From the NCBI RefSeq assembly GCF_012911845.1, contig NZ_JAAXCU010000046.1, forward strand, positions 186,001-250,000: 64,000 nt of DNA, given 5' to 3'. Both the position numbers and the translations under genes were made by a program. Each line of letters starts with the position of its first letter. Positions within the stretch are counted from its first letter, which is position 1. This document shows, in pieces, positions 1 through 8,163 of this stretch. Below the pieces are notes generated by a model. It did no database searches and had not been told where the DNA came from. It worked only from the letters and a program-made list of their open reading frames with translations. The DNA comes from Bacillus sp. RO2 (GTDB lineage: Bacteria > Bacillota > Bacilli > Bacillales > Bacillaceae_I).

Positions 1-54
1 ACATCTCTAACGCATGATCCGTTGCCTAATATCTTCTTGATAGACTTTATTTTT

Positions 55-1521
55 TTAACCAATCAAGGACAATATCCATTCTTTTATTTCTTTAATACGT
101 AAATAGGAAGGCTGTGAGTTAGTTCCTGTAACAATTAAAGGGATCAAGGAGTCTTGTTTATGAAGGCCGCCATGGCTTGCACCTCCTACATGAGTGGGGG
201 ATCCTTCACCGATGAACTCATACCCTGGCTTCGCGCTGACAACGATAAAATTGCCTTGATGAGAATAAAGACTACTATACAGTCTCTCGAGGGCATCGGG
301 ATAGTCCCCATAATGAACTTCATTGTCCCTTATTGTCAAATCCAGTAAATTTAAGTTGCCTTCGAGGTTCCATGATTGGTTATAGGAATCAATGAATGGT
401 CCTCCCTTGCGAAAACGGAGTTCCCCTTCTTCTTTTCCGGCCCGTACGACGATGTAGGAACCTTTTTTCCAAGCAATCACGTCAATTCGTTCCTCATTTT
501 GAACGGTTTGGACGAGCTCGTCTATTGATAGGTTTTGCTTATCTAATGTGTATACATAAGACATCCGTTCATTAACCGCTAACACTATTTAATTTTGAGG
601 CTGAATTCCTTTTTTTAGCTTCATAATGTCGTATTCACCAAATAACTCCCTTAAATCTATCAGGGCTTTTTTTCGGTTGGAATCAACCCATGCCTGCCCA
701 TTGTCCCCAATCGTTATCCATATATGTTGGTGAATGGCTTCTTCCCAAGTATCATATACATTCAGCAGTTTCTGCAGATAGCGATCAACTTTCTCTATGC
801 CTAGAATGTCCATGCGACCATACTTGTGAACCCGCTGGTCCAGTTCGGGAAAGTAAACAATTGTAAATGCAGGTAATTGATCTGATTTGATTAAATGGGT
901 TAACTCTTGTATGGAAAAAGAATTGTTGAACCCAAACCTCTGCCACAGCCGTTGAAAACGGGTTGAACCACTGATATTTTTTAACGATCCGTATGTAAAT
1001 GCTGCTGGAGCAAATGTTGGACGATCTTTTTTTATTGTGGTAAACCATGTAATTAATTTTGGCAATTTATAATAATGGGGGGTATTGCCACGATAAATAA
1101 GTGCATTTATAGAAGCAGACTTTTTCCCTTTTTCCTCTATCTCCTCATGTATCGTTTTTACATCCTTGCTGATATGGCTGCCGTTCATGTTAAATAATAT
1201 ATCTTCAAGCGATTGGCTTATACCCAGCTTCCATAGTTCACGAATATGACTGCCATAATTCACGAGTCGATTTTCCTTGCTATCGAACCATACCAATCCA
1301 GGTAGACAATGTTCATTGCAATAGGTACCCGTTAGAATGGTTGTATCTACATTGACTGACATGGTTGGGAAAGGACTGACCACATCTGGAAAATACCTAC
1401 CATTGTCTATCAAAAATTTAAGTGCAGGTGCTCGATCACCCTTGATGGCTTCTTGCAAAGGTGGGTCCATTAATGTATCGATAACAAGCATAATAATTGG
1501 CTTTGATTTAGATGACACCAT
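55..1521 (-). pseudogene. Alkaline phosphatase-superfamily (phosphodiesterase-like) gene split by an in-frame TAA
   Basis: This is one reading frame of about 489 codons interrupted once by TAA at 589-591. The N-terminal 310 residues hold the metal site of the type I phosphodiesterase/alkaline phosphatase superfamily: VIDTLMD near the start, a PTMS nucleophile region near residue 50, and GDNGQAW near residue 280. After the stop the frame continues without a shift and carries the C-terminal metal-ligand region (SHGGLHKQDS) of the same fold, so neither half could make a complete active site. The downstream half has no ribosome binding site of its own. The start at 1521 has GGAGGG five bases upstream; the gene begins 55 bp after the RNase J gene and may be cotranscribed with it. 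Seen: a single nonsense codon and no frameshift. Inferred: a recently inactivated gene, or rare readthrough. Confidence 0.8.
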
Positions 1522-1576
1522 GAAAACCCTCCTGTTCAATTATTTTGAGGAAACGCAGAAACATTCTCTCCATTTG

Positions 1577-3250
1577 TTAAACCTCTATAATTATAGGTAG
1601 AATCATCGGTTTCCTTTTTATTTGGTGAAAAAGATATTGACCAACTGATTTTTTCGTACTTTGTTTTATTATGTTCCATTGGTTTTTGTCCTCTTTTTTC
1701 AAGTCGCTAACCGTCTTTTTGATAAGACTTTTAACGTCTCTGAGAAGATCTTCTGAATCCCTTTGGAACACGAATCCTCGAGAAATGATGTCTGGATCGT
1801 GAATTAGCTTTGCTTCCCTTTTACTCAATGTTAGTACAATTATAAGCATACCGTCTTCAGAGAGTTGTTTACGATCCCGTAAGACAATATCCCCAACATC
1901 ACCCACTCCGAGGCCATCAATATAAGTATTTCCTGTTGGAATTTTACGGGTTTGCCGGGCAAGTGAATTAGTAATGTCGACCACATCACCGTTATTCATA
2001 ATGAACGTGTTCCCTTGCTCTACCCCAACTGACTCAGCCAACAAGCGGTGATGGTATAGCATTCTATATTCACCGTGAATTGGGATAAAATATGTTGGTT
2101 TCATCAAGGTGAGCATCAGTTTTAAATCTTCTTGATAACCATGCCCAGAAACATGCATTCCTGAGGAACTTCCTGTGCCATAAATTACTTTTGCCCCTAG
2201 TGAGAGTAAGTTGTCTACCACACGTGTAACATTTCGCTCATTTCCAGGTATTGGACCAGCCGCAATGATAACTATATCCTCCGGCAAGATCTCAACTCCA
2301 CGGAAGTTTCCAGTTGATAGTCTGGAAAGGGCAGCTAATGGCTCTCCTTGACTCCCTGTACATAAAATAGCCACTTTTTCAGGGGCCAGTTCATTGATTT
2401 CATGTTGTTCTATCAACATACCATCTGGTACTGTTAAATAACCTCTTTCCATGGCAACATCTACTACATTCAACATACTTCGCCCAAGCAGTGCGACTTT
2501 ACGATGTGTTTTTTTAGCAGCATCGACCACTTGTTGGATTCTATTGATATTGGATGCGAAGGTAGAAAGGATTACTTTACGTTCCGCTTTCATGAAGGCT
2601 TCCTCAACATGCTTACCCACCATTTGTTCCGATGGGGATAAACCTGGACGTTCTGCATTGGTGCTTTCAGACAGTAGAAGAAGTACTCCATCCCTACCGA
2701 TTTGGGCCATTTTATGAATATCAGAATGCTCATTATTTGCAGGGGTTAAATCAAATTTGAAATCACCTGTATGTACTATTTTCCCCTCTGGTGTTTGAAA
2801 CACTATCCCTAAGCAATCTGGAATACTATGATTTACCTTAAAGAATTCCACACCTATATCATCAAATCGTAAGCTTGAATTAGAATCTATTTCAACAAGT
2901 TCCGTCTCCCTTAAGAGCTTATGCTCCCTTAATTTCAACTCTATTAATCCCAACGTAAAGCGTGTGGAGTAGACAGGAACATTTATTTTTTTCAAAAAGA
3001 AGGGAATCCCTCCAATATGATCTTCATGACCATGTGTAACAATTAAAGCCCTTATATTTTCTTTATGTTCAACTAAATAAGTTATATCGGGAATAATTAA
3101 ATCAATACCTAATAGACTTTCATCAGGAAATTTATTGCCACAGTCGATAATGACTATATTGTCTCCATATTCAATAGCATACATATTTTTACCGATTTCA
3201 TTAAGACCGCCTAAAGCGTAAATGGATAATGCATTCTCTGTTGAACTCAA
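1577..3250 (-). CDS. Ribonuclease J family protein
   Basis: A metallo-beta-lactamase/beta-CASP nuclease of 557 residues, the usual RNase J length. RNase J enzymes are endo- and 5'-exoribonucleases of mRNA decay and rRNA maturation. The zinc-binding motif THGHEDHIGG lies near residue 75, and further histidines and aspartates of the fold follow (HTGDFKFD near residue 155). The C-terminal region contains PIHGEYRM, typical of beta-CASP proteins. A longer frame opens at 3292, but GGAGGGG lies six bases before the TTG at 3250 and that start gives the family length. Bacilli usually carry rnjA and rnjB elsewhere, so this may be rnjB or a third paralogue; sequence reading alone cannot decide. The broken phosphatase-like gene follows on the same strand. 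Confidence 0.88.
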   Translation of the reverse strand: MSSTENALSIYALGGLNEIGKNMYAIEYGDNIVIIDCGNKFPDESLLGIDLIIPDITYLVEHKENIRALIVTHGHEDHIGGIPFFLKKINVPVYSTRFTLGLIELKLREHKLLRETELVEIDSNSSLRFDDIGVEFFKVNHSIPDCLGIVFQTPEGKIVHTGDFKFDLTPANNEHSDIHKMAQIGRDGVLLLLSESTNAERPGLSPSEQMVGKHVEEAFMKAERKVILSTFASNINRIQQVVDAAKKTHRKVALLGRSMLNVVDVAMERGYLTVPDGMLIEQHEINELAPEKVAILCTGSQGEPLAALSRLSTGNFRGVEILPEDIVIIAAGPIPGNERNVTRVVDNLLSLGAKVIYGTGSSSGMHVSGHGYQEDLKLMLTLMKPTYFIPIHGEYRMLYHHRLLAESVGVEQGNTFIMNNGDVVDITNSLARQTRKIPTGNTYIDGLGVGDVGDIVLRDRKQLSEDGMLIIVLTLSKREAKLIHDPDIISRGFVFQRDSEDLLRDVKSLIKKTVSDLKKEDKNQWNIIKQSTKKSVGQYLFHQIKRKPMILPIIIEV

Positions 3251-3341
3251 AATTTTCCCCTCCAAATTCTTATTAATACCTACTATTTCCATTGAAGTAT
3301 CTATTTATTAGAGGGAGGGGAGAATTGGATAGTCTAACAAT

Positions 3342-3375
3342 ATGAAAAGCGTTAACTCATAAAGTGAATTAACGC
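3342..3375 (-). terminator. Intrinsic terminator after the GNAT gene
   Basis: Perfect 7-bp arms (GCGTTAA at 3349-3355 and TTAACGC at 3369-3375) are followed on the minus strand by CTTTTC. The hairpin lies 30 bp downstream of the acetyltransferase stop codon. The T-run is short. Confidence 0.55.
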
Positions 3376-3404
3376 AATAATAAAACGTATGTAACTTATG
3401 TAAT

Positions 3405-3872
3405 TCAATTTTCCTTTTTATAAAATATTAAAGTTGTATGTTTATTTATTTTTTTCGTGACACTTGTTTTGACGTATCCCATCTTTTCATACAGGTAACA
3501 ATTACGTCTTTCTTCTAAAATGGTAGCCAGTTCCCAACTGGTTGCCTCCATAAACTTTTTCTCAACAGAGATTATAGCTTTTTGTGCTATGCCTTTGCCT
3601 TGGTAATCAGGAAGAATAAACATCGGACTTATCCAATGTGAGCCTTCTTTTCTAACGACATAAATAGCACCAACAATGGTGTCATCAACTACAATTTTCA
3701 AAAAATCACCATTAGGATTATTTAATCTTGTTCTAACTTTATCAATGGTTTCACTTGCTGGGTTTGTATCAAAATCTCTATATTTTTCTAACAATGGCCT
3801 GAAAGCTTTTAGTTGCATCTCAAAAATTAGAAGAGCATCTTCACATGTAGCTTTCTCTAGAACAATTTCCAT
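3405..3872 (-). CDS. GNAT family N-acetyltransferase
   Basis: A 155-residue protein of the GNAT fold, which transfers an acetyl group from acetyl-CoA to an amine. The acetyl-CoA pyrophosphate loop is visible as DYQGKGIAQKAI around residues 87-98, after a beta strand reading SPMFILP. The end of the fold is also typical, with NCYLYEKMGYVKT. The start at 3872 is preceded by GGGGGA four bases upstream; a longer frame from 3890 lacks a better site. It stands alone, 95 bp beyond the sugar permease gene and behind its own terminator. The substrate cannot be told from the sequence. Confidence 0.85.
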   Translation of the reverse strand: MEIVLEKATCEDALLIFEMQLKAFRPLLEKYRDFDTNPASETIDKVRTRLNNPNGDFLKIVVDDTIVGAIYVVRKEGSHWISPMFILPDYQGKGIAQKAIISVEKKFMEATSWELATILEERRNCYLYEKMGYVKTSVTKKINKHTTLIFYKKEN

Positions 3873-3967
3873 AAAATCCCCCATTTCCATTCTACACTAC
3901 CTAAAACAGTCAAATATCTCAATCTTTTTTGGAAAATAAGACGCCTCCTAGTTGGGGAAAGCGCCTA

Positions 3968-4969
3968 TTATTTTTGCTTATAATACGTAATCCCTAATGC
4001 AAAGGCGAGCACAAGGCCTTTGACGATATCCATGGCATAATAGGGAACAGACATCATGACAAGACCATTTTGCAGGATTCCGATTAATACTGCACCAATA
4101 AATGTCCCGAAGGCATTCGGTTTGCCCGCTCCGAGTACGGCAAACCCTATGAATGCCGCTGCGACAGAATCCATTAAATACGGGGTTCCGGCATTTATTT
4201 CTGCTGTCATGATCCTTGAAGCCAGCACCATTCCGCCGATTGCTGCTAATAAGGCAGAAAATAAATATGCCGCTACTTTGTATTTATTTACTGCAATACC
4301 CGAAAGCTTGGCGGCTTCTGCATTTCCACCGATGATGTACATAAATCTTCCATGCTTCGTGTAGGTGAGAAAAATATGAACCACCACCACAATCGTTAAC
4401 ATGATGATAATAATCCATGGTACCTGCCCAAATTTCTGAAACAGTGGGCTGATGGTTCCCGTTGCAAACGTACCGTCAGGCATGACCATATTTTGTGAAA
4501 TTGTAGAGCCTTTTGTATAGGTTAAAGCAATTCCCTGAATGATGAACATAGTCGCAAGGGTCATCAGCATATCAGGAATTTTCAGTTTTACAATCATAAA
4601 AGAGTTGAAAGCCCCTACCAACAGTGCTGCCGTGATTGCAGAAAAGATTGCCACTGCCGTATTTTGTGAAAACCATACAAACATGGAGATAACGATGGCA
4701 TTGGATAGGGAAGCAACAGAACCTACCGATAAGTCGAAGCCATTCACTGTTAGAGAAATGGTGATACCGATTGAGATAATCGTAACAATGGATATGGATC
4801 TTAGGATATTGATGACATTATTGGATTGGATGAATGTTGGGTTCGCTAGGGCAAAGACGGCAATCAATACAAAAATGGTAATGATGGTCCCGTATTTATA
4901 TAAGAAGTCGAATAATTCAAAGCGGAAGGCCGGTTTGGCGTCCTCCTGAACTGGTATGTCAGTTTTCAT
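3968..4969 (-). CDS. Ribose-type ABC transporter permease
   Basis: A 333-residue integral membrane protein of the RbsC/BPD_transp_2 family, the channel subunit of carbohydrate uptake transporters of the second class. Eight to ten hydrophobic segments are apparent. Family hallmarks include GFDLSVGSVASLSNA near residue 75, GGNAEAAKLSGI near residue 215 and the late GAVLIGILQNGL. Its start overlaps the end of the ATPase gene by 11 bp, and a GGGGGA site precedes the ATG. It is the last gene of an importer set (binding protein, ATPase, permease). The binding-protein gene has a SAM riboswitch upstream, so the cargo may be a sulfur-containing sugar such as methylthioribose rather than ribose; that is inference. 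With the ATPase gene interrupted, the importer may be inactive. Confidence 0.88.
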   Translation of the reverse strand: MKTDIPVQEDAKPAFRFELFDFLYKYGTIITIFVLIAVFALANPTFIQSNNVINILRSISIVTIISIGITISLTVNGFDLSVGSVASLSNAIVISMFVWFSQNTAVAIFSAITAALLVGAFNSFMIVKLKIPDMLMTLATMFIIQGIALTYTKGSTISQNMVMPDGTFATGTISPLFQKFGQVPWIIIIMLTIVVVVHIFLTYTKHGRFMYIIGGNAEAAKLSGIAVNKYKVAAYLFSALLAAIGGMVLASRIMTAEINAGTPYLMDSVAAAFIGFAVLGAGKPNAFGTFIGAVLIGILQNGLVMMSVPYYAMDIVKGLVLAFALGITYYKQK

Positions 4970-6476
4970 TTCTTTGTCCCCCTGTTGAAAAGTATAGAAG
5001 CTCTTGCTCGTCTGTTTCTGAGGTGGAAAGCTCTTTTGTCACCTTGCCGTCGTATAGGACATACACTCTGTTGGTCAAACCGACAATCTCTGAAAGCTCC
5101 GATGAGGCATAAAGGATGGCCTTACCGCGTTTGGCAAGGGAGGCAATCAGTTCGAAAATGTCGCGCTTTGCTCCAACATCGACTCCTTTTGTCGGTTCAT
5201 CAAAGATATAGATATCCGCATCAGAGACAAGCCATTTTCCAATAGCGATTTTTTGTTGATTTCCTCCTGAAAGTGTGTGAACGCTTGTGTCGGGTGACGG
5301 CGTTTTAATTCCTAAAGCTCTGATGATTTCTTGTGATTTTGTTTTTTGCGTTTTTTTATCAAGAAAATGCAGAGCTTTTGTGAATGCATGGAGATTAGCG
5401 GATATTAAATTTGTTTGTACGGATTCGTGGAGGATGAGACCTTCTTTTCTCCGCTCCTCTGGAACAAAGGCCAATCCGTTTTGTACCGCAACATGAGGGC
5501 TTTTTACTTTGACAAGTTCCCCTTTAATTCGGATAGTACCAGTAGTTTTGGGTGTATCTCCAAACAATGCCTTGCACAGCTCCGTTTTCCCCGCTCCAAC
5601 AAGTCCAGCTATCCCCACCACTTCTCCTGCTTTAACGTGTAAGCTTACATCTTTCACTATACTATGAGCGCTGAGTCTTTCTACTTCTAGAATGGTCGCA
5701 CCAATGGTTGGATGGTGTTCCGGAAACTGCTGCTCCTGTTTCTGACCGAGCATCCACTCTACAATCTTATCTGGTCTAAGGTTAACCACCATGTCCCGTT
5801 TGACTACTTGACCATTTCTCATAATCGTTATTTCATCACAGATTTCCACGATTTCCGGAATACGGTGGGAAATGAAGATAATCCCTACCCCTTCCTCTTT
5901 CAATCTCTTGATGACGGAAAAGAGTTTTTCTGTCTCTCTGTTGCTTAGGGGCGCTGTTGGTTCATCCAGAATCAAAAACTAACAATCTGTTGAAATGGCT
6001 CTTGCCAGGAGGACCATTTGTTTCTCTGCCAACGTCAGCGTGTTTACTAGACGCTTGGTTGAGATGTTACTATCCAATTTTTTTAAGTGCATTTCTGCTT
6101 TTTTATGTATCTCTCTCCAACGTATCCATTGCTTGTTTCCAGCGTGCTGCACCGTCTCTTGCAACATAATATTCTCCGCTACCGTCAGAGTCGGAATCAA
6201 CGCCGCATCCACTTCCTGATAAACGATTTGTACGCCTGCCTTTTGGGAGTCAGTTGGTTTAGAAATGAAGAGTTCCTTGCCTCCGAGTTTGATTTCCCCG
6301 CGGAAATGATCGTACGCTCCAGCCAGCACTTTCATTAACGTCGATTTCCCCGCTCCATTGGCCCCGATTAAGGCATGCACACTTCCGGGTTTTGCGGTAA
6401 ATGTCACCTGGTCTAAAGCTTTCACCCCAGGAAATTCTATGGATATGTCTTTCATTTCAAGTGTTGTGTTGGTCAT
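4959..6476 (-). pseudogene. Ribose-type ABC transporter ATPase (RbsA-like) interrupted by in-frame TAG
   Basis: A 505-codon frame for a two-domain sugar ABC ATPase is broken by one TAG at 5979-5981. The first part has Walker A (GANGAGKST) and the degenerate signature LTLAEKQMVLLARA; the stop falls just before the first Walker B (ILDEPTAPLS). The frame then resumes with no shift and includes a full second nucleotide-binding domain: GLVGAGKTE, LSGGNQQKIAIG, then IFDEPTKGVDVG. The TTG two codons beyond the stop has no ribosome binding site. The true start is taken at 6476, after a run of G residues. Seen: a single base change would restore the gene. Inferred: the nonsense codon inactivates the importer unless read through. 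The binding protein and permease on either side look intact. Confidence 0.88.
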
Positions 6477-6502
6477 TCTGCCCCCCCTTTCTTCAAACAT
6501 AC

Positions 6503-6532
6503 AAGCACTCTCTCCTGATGAAGAGAGTGCTT
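6503..6532 (-). other. Intercistronic stem-loop after the binding-protein gene
   Basis: Perfect 11-bp arms (6503-6513 and 6522-6532) start four bases after the binding-protein stop codon and end just before the ATPase gene. On the minus strand no T-run follows, so this looks like an mRNA-stabilising or partial-termination structure. Such structures commonly keep the binding protein more abundant than the membrane subunits. Confidence 0.6.
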
Positions 6533-6536
6533 TTTT

Positions 6537-7652
6537 TTATTTTTTGTAATGCTCTTTCAACGTGTTCATCCACTCTTCTAAAAAGGCATCAGACTCTCCC
6601 CATCCTTCCACGACAGATGAAAGGTTGCCCATGTTCACCGCTTCGCTTGATTGTTGCAATTCTTCTTGAGAGATTAACGAAGCTTCCAAGTCATAAGTTT
6701 GCGGCGTTTCTTCCCCAGCAAGTTTTTTCGCGAGCAAGCGAAGGTTAACAGCACCAATTAATTTAGGATCCACTGCTGCTGTGTATTTCCAAGGACTTCC
6801 TTCTGTACTGATTTCCTGCAAGTCTGCATTAGAAACATCAATTCCGTAAATCTTTATTTCCTCTCTGCCGGCCTCTTTCAATGCACGAGCTGCTCCGACT
6901 GCGAATGCATCCCATGTAGCAAAAATAGCATCAATGCTTCCTTTTGGATGCTTGTTCAACATTGCCGCAACCGCGTTCTGTGTTTGAACCGAAGTATCTG
7001 CCGCTGCAACGCCAAAGCGTTCCAGTTCGTTCAGACCAGGATTATTCTCTAACGTTTCTTTATACACATTGTTGCGTCGAACCATCGGTGGGAAACCGTC
7101 CACCCACAGATACACCACATTCGCTTCCCCGTTGAAATCGTTGACTAATTGATCAAGTGCTAATCTCGCCAATTCCTCATCATCTTGAGAAGTTAATGTA
7201 ACGCCTTCAATGTTGGCCAGGTCTCCGTTTGAATCAAATGTCACCACTTCTTTGCCGCTTTGGACTAGCTGCTGGACACCTTCCACAGTTGCCGCATCAT
7301 CGCCATGAGAGATAATGACCCCATCATAATCTTGGTTAACAGTCTGATTGATTGCATCATGGAATTTTGCACTGTCTCCATTTGCAGTAAACACATCCAC
7401 TGTAAAACCAAGGGATTCCCCTTCCTCTTTCGCCCCTGCTAAAAATTGAGCCGTATGATCATCCCCGCCAATCTTACGGATAACTTTAATTTTTGCACCT
7501 TCTCCATCAGCAAATTTCTCTGGTACATTTTCAATTGGCCCCGTCGGCTTACTGCTCGCTGCAGTATCACCTCCAGCACTACAACCTGTTAATAATAATG
7601 TCGCTGTTGTTAATGCTACAATTCCTTTTTTAAAAATGTTTTTTTTCATCAT
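6537..7652 (-). CDS. Sugar-type ABC transporter substrate-binding lipoprotein
   Basis: A 371-residue extracellular binding protein of the RbsB/Peripla_BP_4 class. It starts with a lipoprotein signal peptide ending in the lipobox LLTGC (cysteine near residue 24), so it would be anchored outside the membrane. The mature part has the two-lobe pattern of type I binding proteins: IKVIRKIGGDDHTAQFL, then DGVIISHGDDAATVEG near residue 135, DSNG near 155 and the hinge-region YGIDVSNADL near 275. GGGAG precedes the ATG at 7652. An S-box riboswitch and terminator lie upstream, implying expression when S-adenosylmethionine is low. This makes a sulfur compound a likelier ligand than plain ribose, but the ligand is not proven. 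Confidence 0.88.
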   Translation of the reverse strand: MMKKNIFKKGIVALTTATLLLTGCSAGGDTAASSKPTGPIENVPEKFADGEGAKIKVIRKIGGDDHTAQFLAGAKEEGESLGFTVDVFTANGDSAKFHDAINQTVNQDYDGVIISHGDDAATVEGVQQLVQSGKEVVTFDSNGDLANIEGVTLTSQDDEELARLALDQLVNDFNGEANVVYLWVDGFPPMVRRNNVYKETLENNPGLNELERFGVAAADTSVQTQNAVAAMLNKHPKGSIDAIFATWDAFAVGAARALKEAGREEIKIYGIDVSNADLQEISTEGSPWKYTAAVDPKLIGAVNLRLLAKKLAGEETPQTYDLEASLISQEELQQSSEAVNMGNLSSVVEGWGESDAFLEEWMNTLKEHYKK

Positions 7653-7713
7653 TCGTACTCCCTTTTTTGAGTAATTTTTCTTTCGCTAAAATAACTAAAG
7701 TTTCTAGAATCTA

Positions 7714-7843
7714 TAGCTGTTGATTGGAGCACAGAGCGAAGACTCCTGAGGGAGGTAGCGCTAGATGGAGACCCCTCAAGCGTTGCGAGGAGGCTCCAGC
7801 AGCGCCCTTAGGAAAGCGAAGCTTAGTGCGAAAATCAACAGCG
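7714..7843. repeat. 130-bp dispersed core element, copy A
   Basis: This intergenic unit begins AGCTGTTGATT and ends AATCAACAGC, giving 10-bp terminal inverted repeats. Its interior carries GACTCCTGAGGGAG and GGAAAGCGAAGC, which recur in the copies near 36.5, 52.7 and 54.6 kb. This copy is in the opposite orientation to the others. It sits in the 5' leader between the S-box terminator and the binding-protein gene, so it would be transcribed with that mRNA. Confidence 0.85.
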
Positions 7844-7861
7844 TGCTTATTCAAAACCAAA

Positions 7862-7894
7862 ATAAAAAACCTCTCCAAGAAAGAGAGGTTTGAG
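7862..7894 (-). terminator. S-box expression-platform terminator
   Basis: On the minus strand AAACCTCTC pairs with GAGAGGTTT (9 bp) and is followed by TTTATTTTGG. It lies 31 bp downstream of the SAM aptamer. The terminator's 5' arm can alternatively pair with GAGAGG at the 3' edge of the aptamer P1 stem, which fits an OFF switch at high S-adenosylmethionine. Confidence 0.8.
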
Positions 7895-7924
7895 CGCTAA
7901 TTGAAAACAAAAAGACTTGTCCCT

Positions 7925-8030
7925 CTCTTATCTTTCAAAACATCACTGTTTTGCAGGATTTAGCACCAATTCCAAATGGAACGGTTGCTGGGCGTCATAG
8001 GGCCAGTCCCTCTGCCACTCTTGATAAGAG
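7925..8030 (-). promoter_or_regulatory. SAM-I (S-box) riboswitch
   Basis: Read on the minus strand, the P1 arms are CTCTTATC (8030-8023) and GATAAGAG (7932-7925). Between them are the conserved S-box blocks AGAGTGGCAGAGGGACTGGC, CCCAGCAACC and GGTGCTAAATCCTGC. A terminator follows at 7862-7894. The first gene downstream is the binding protein of a sugar-type ABC importer, an unusual S-box target. Confidence 0.95.
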
Positions 8031-8123
8031 ATCGAAATATTTAGTTTATTAAAAGAATTAAGTATTACTTTACCGCCTTAAAGAAGAGGTGTCAATGACT
8101 TTTTCAAAAAAATTTTTAATAAG

Positions 8124-8152
8124 AAAAAGTCCCACCATTAAGTGAGACTTTC
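8124..8152 (-). terminator. Terminator after malL
   Basis: On the minus strand an imperfect hairpin AAGTCTCAC / GTGGGACTT is followed by TTTTCTTATT. It lies directly beyond the glucosidase stop codon. Confidence 0.7.
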
Positions 8153-8163
8153 CAAATATAGAT

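Noticed and set aside
5973-5981. Pyrrolysine-type or programmed recoding at the TAG codons
   Set aside because: Bacilli are not known to use pyrrolysine, TAG also ends ordinary genes here such as yqhH, and no recoding structure was evident; simple nonsense mutation is the plainer reading.
6503-6540. A terminator between the binding-protein and ATPase genes
   Set aside because: The T-run is on the wrong side for minus-strand transcription; it fits an intercistronic stabilising hairpin better.
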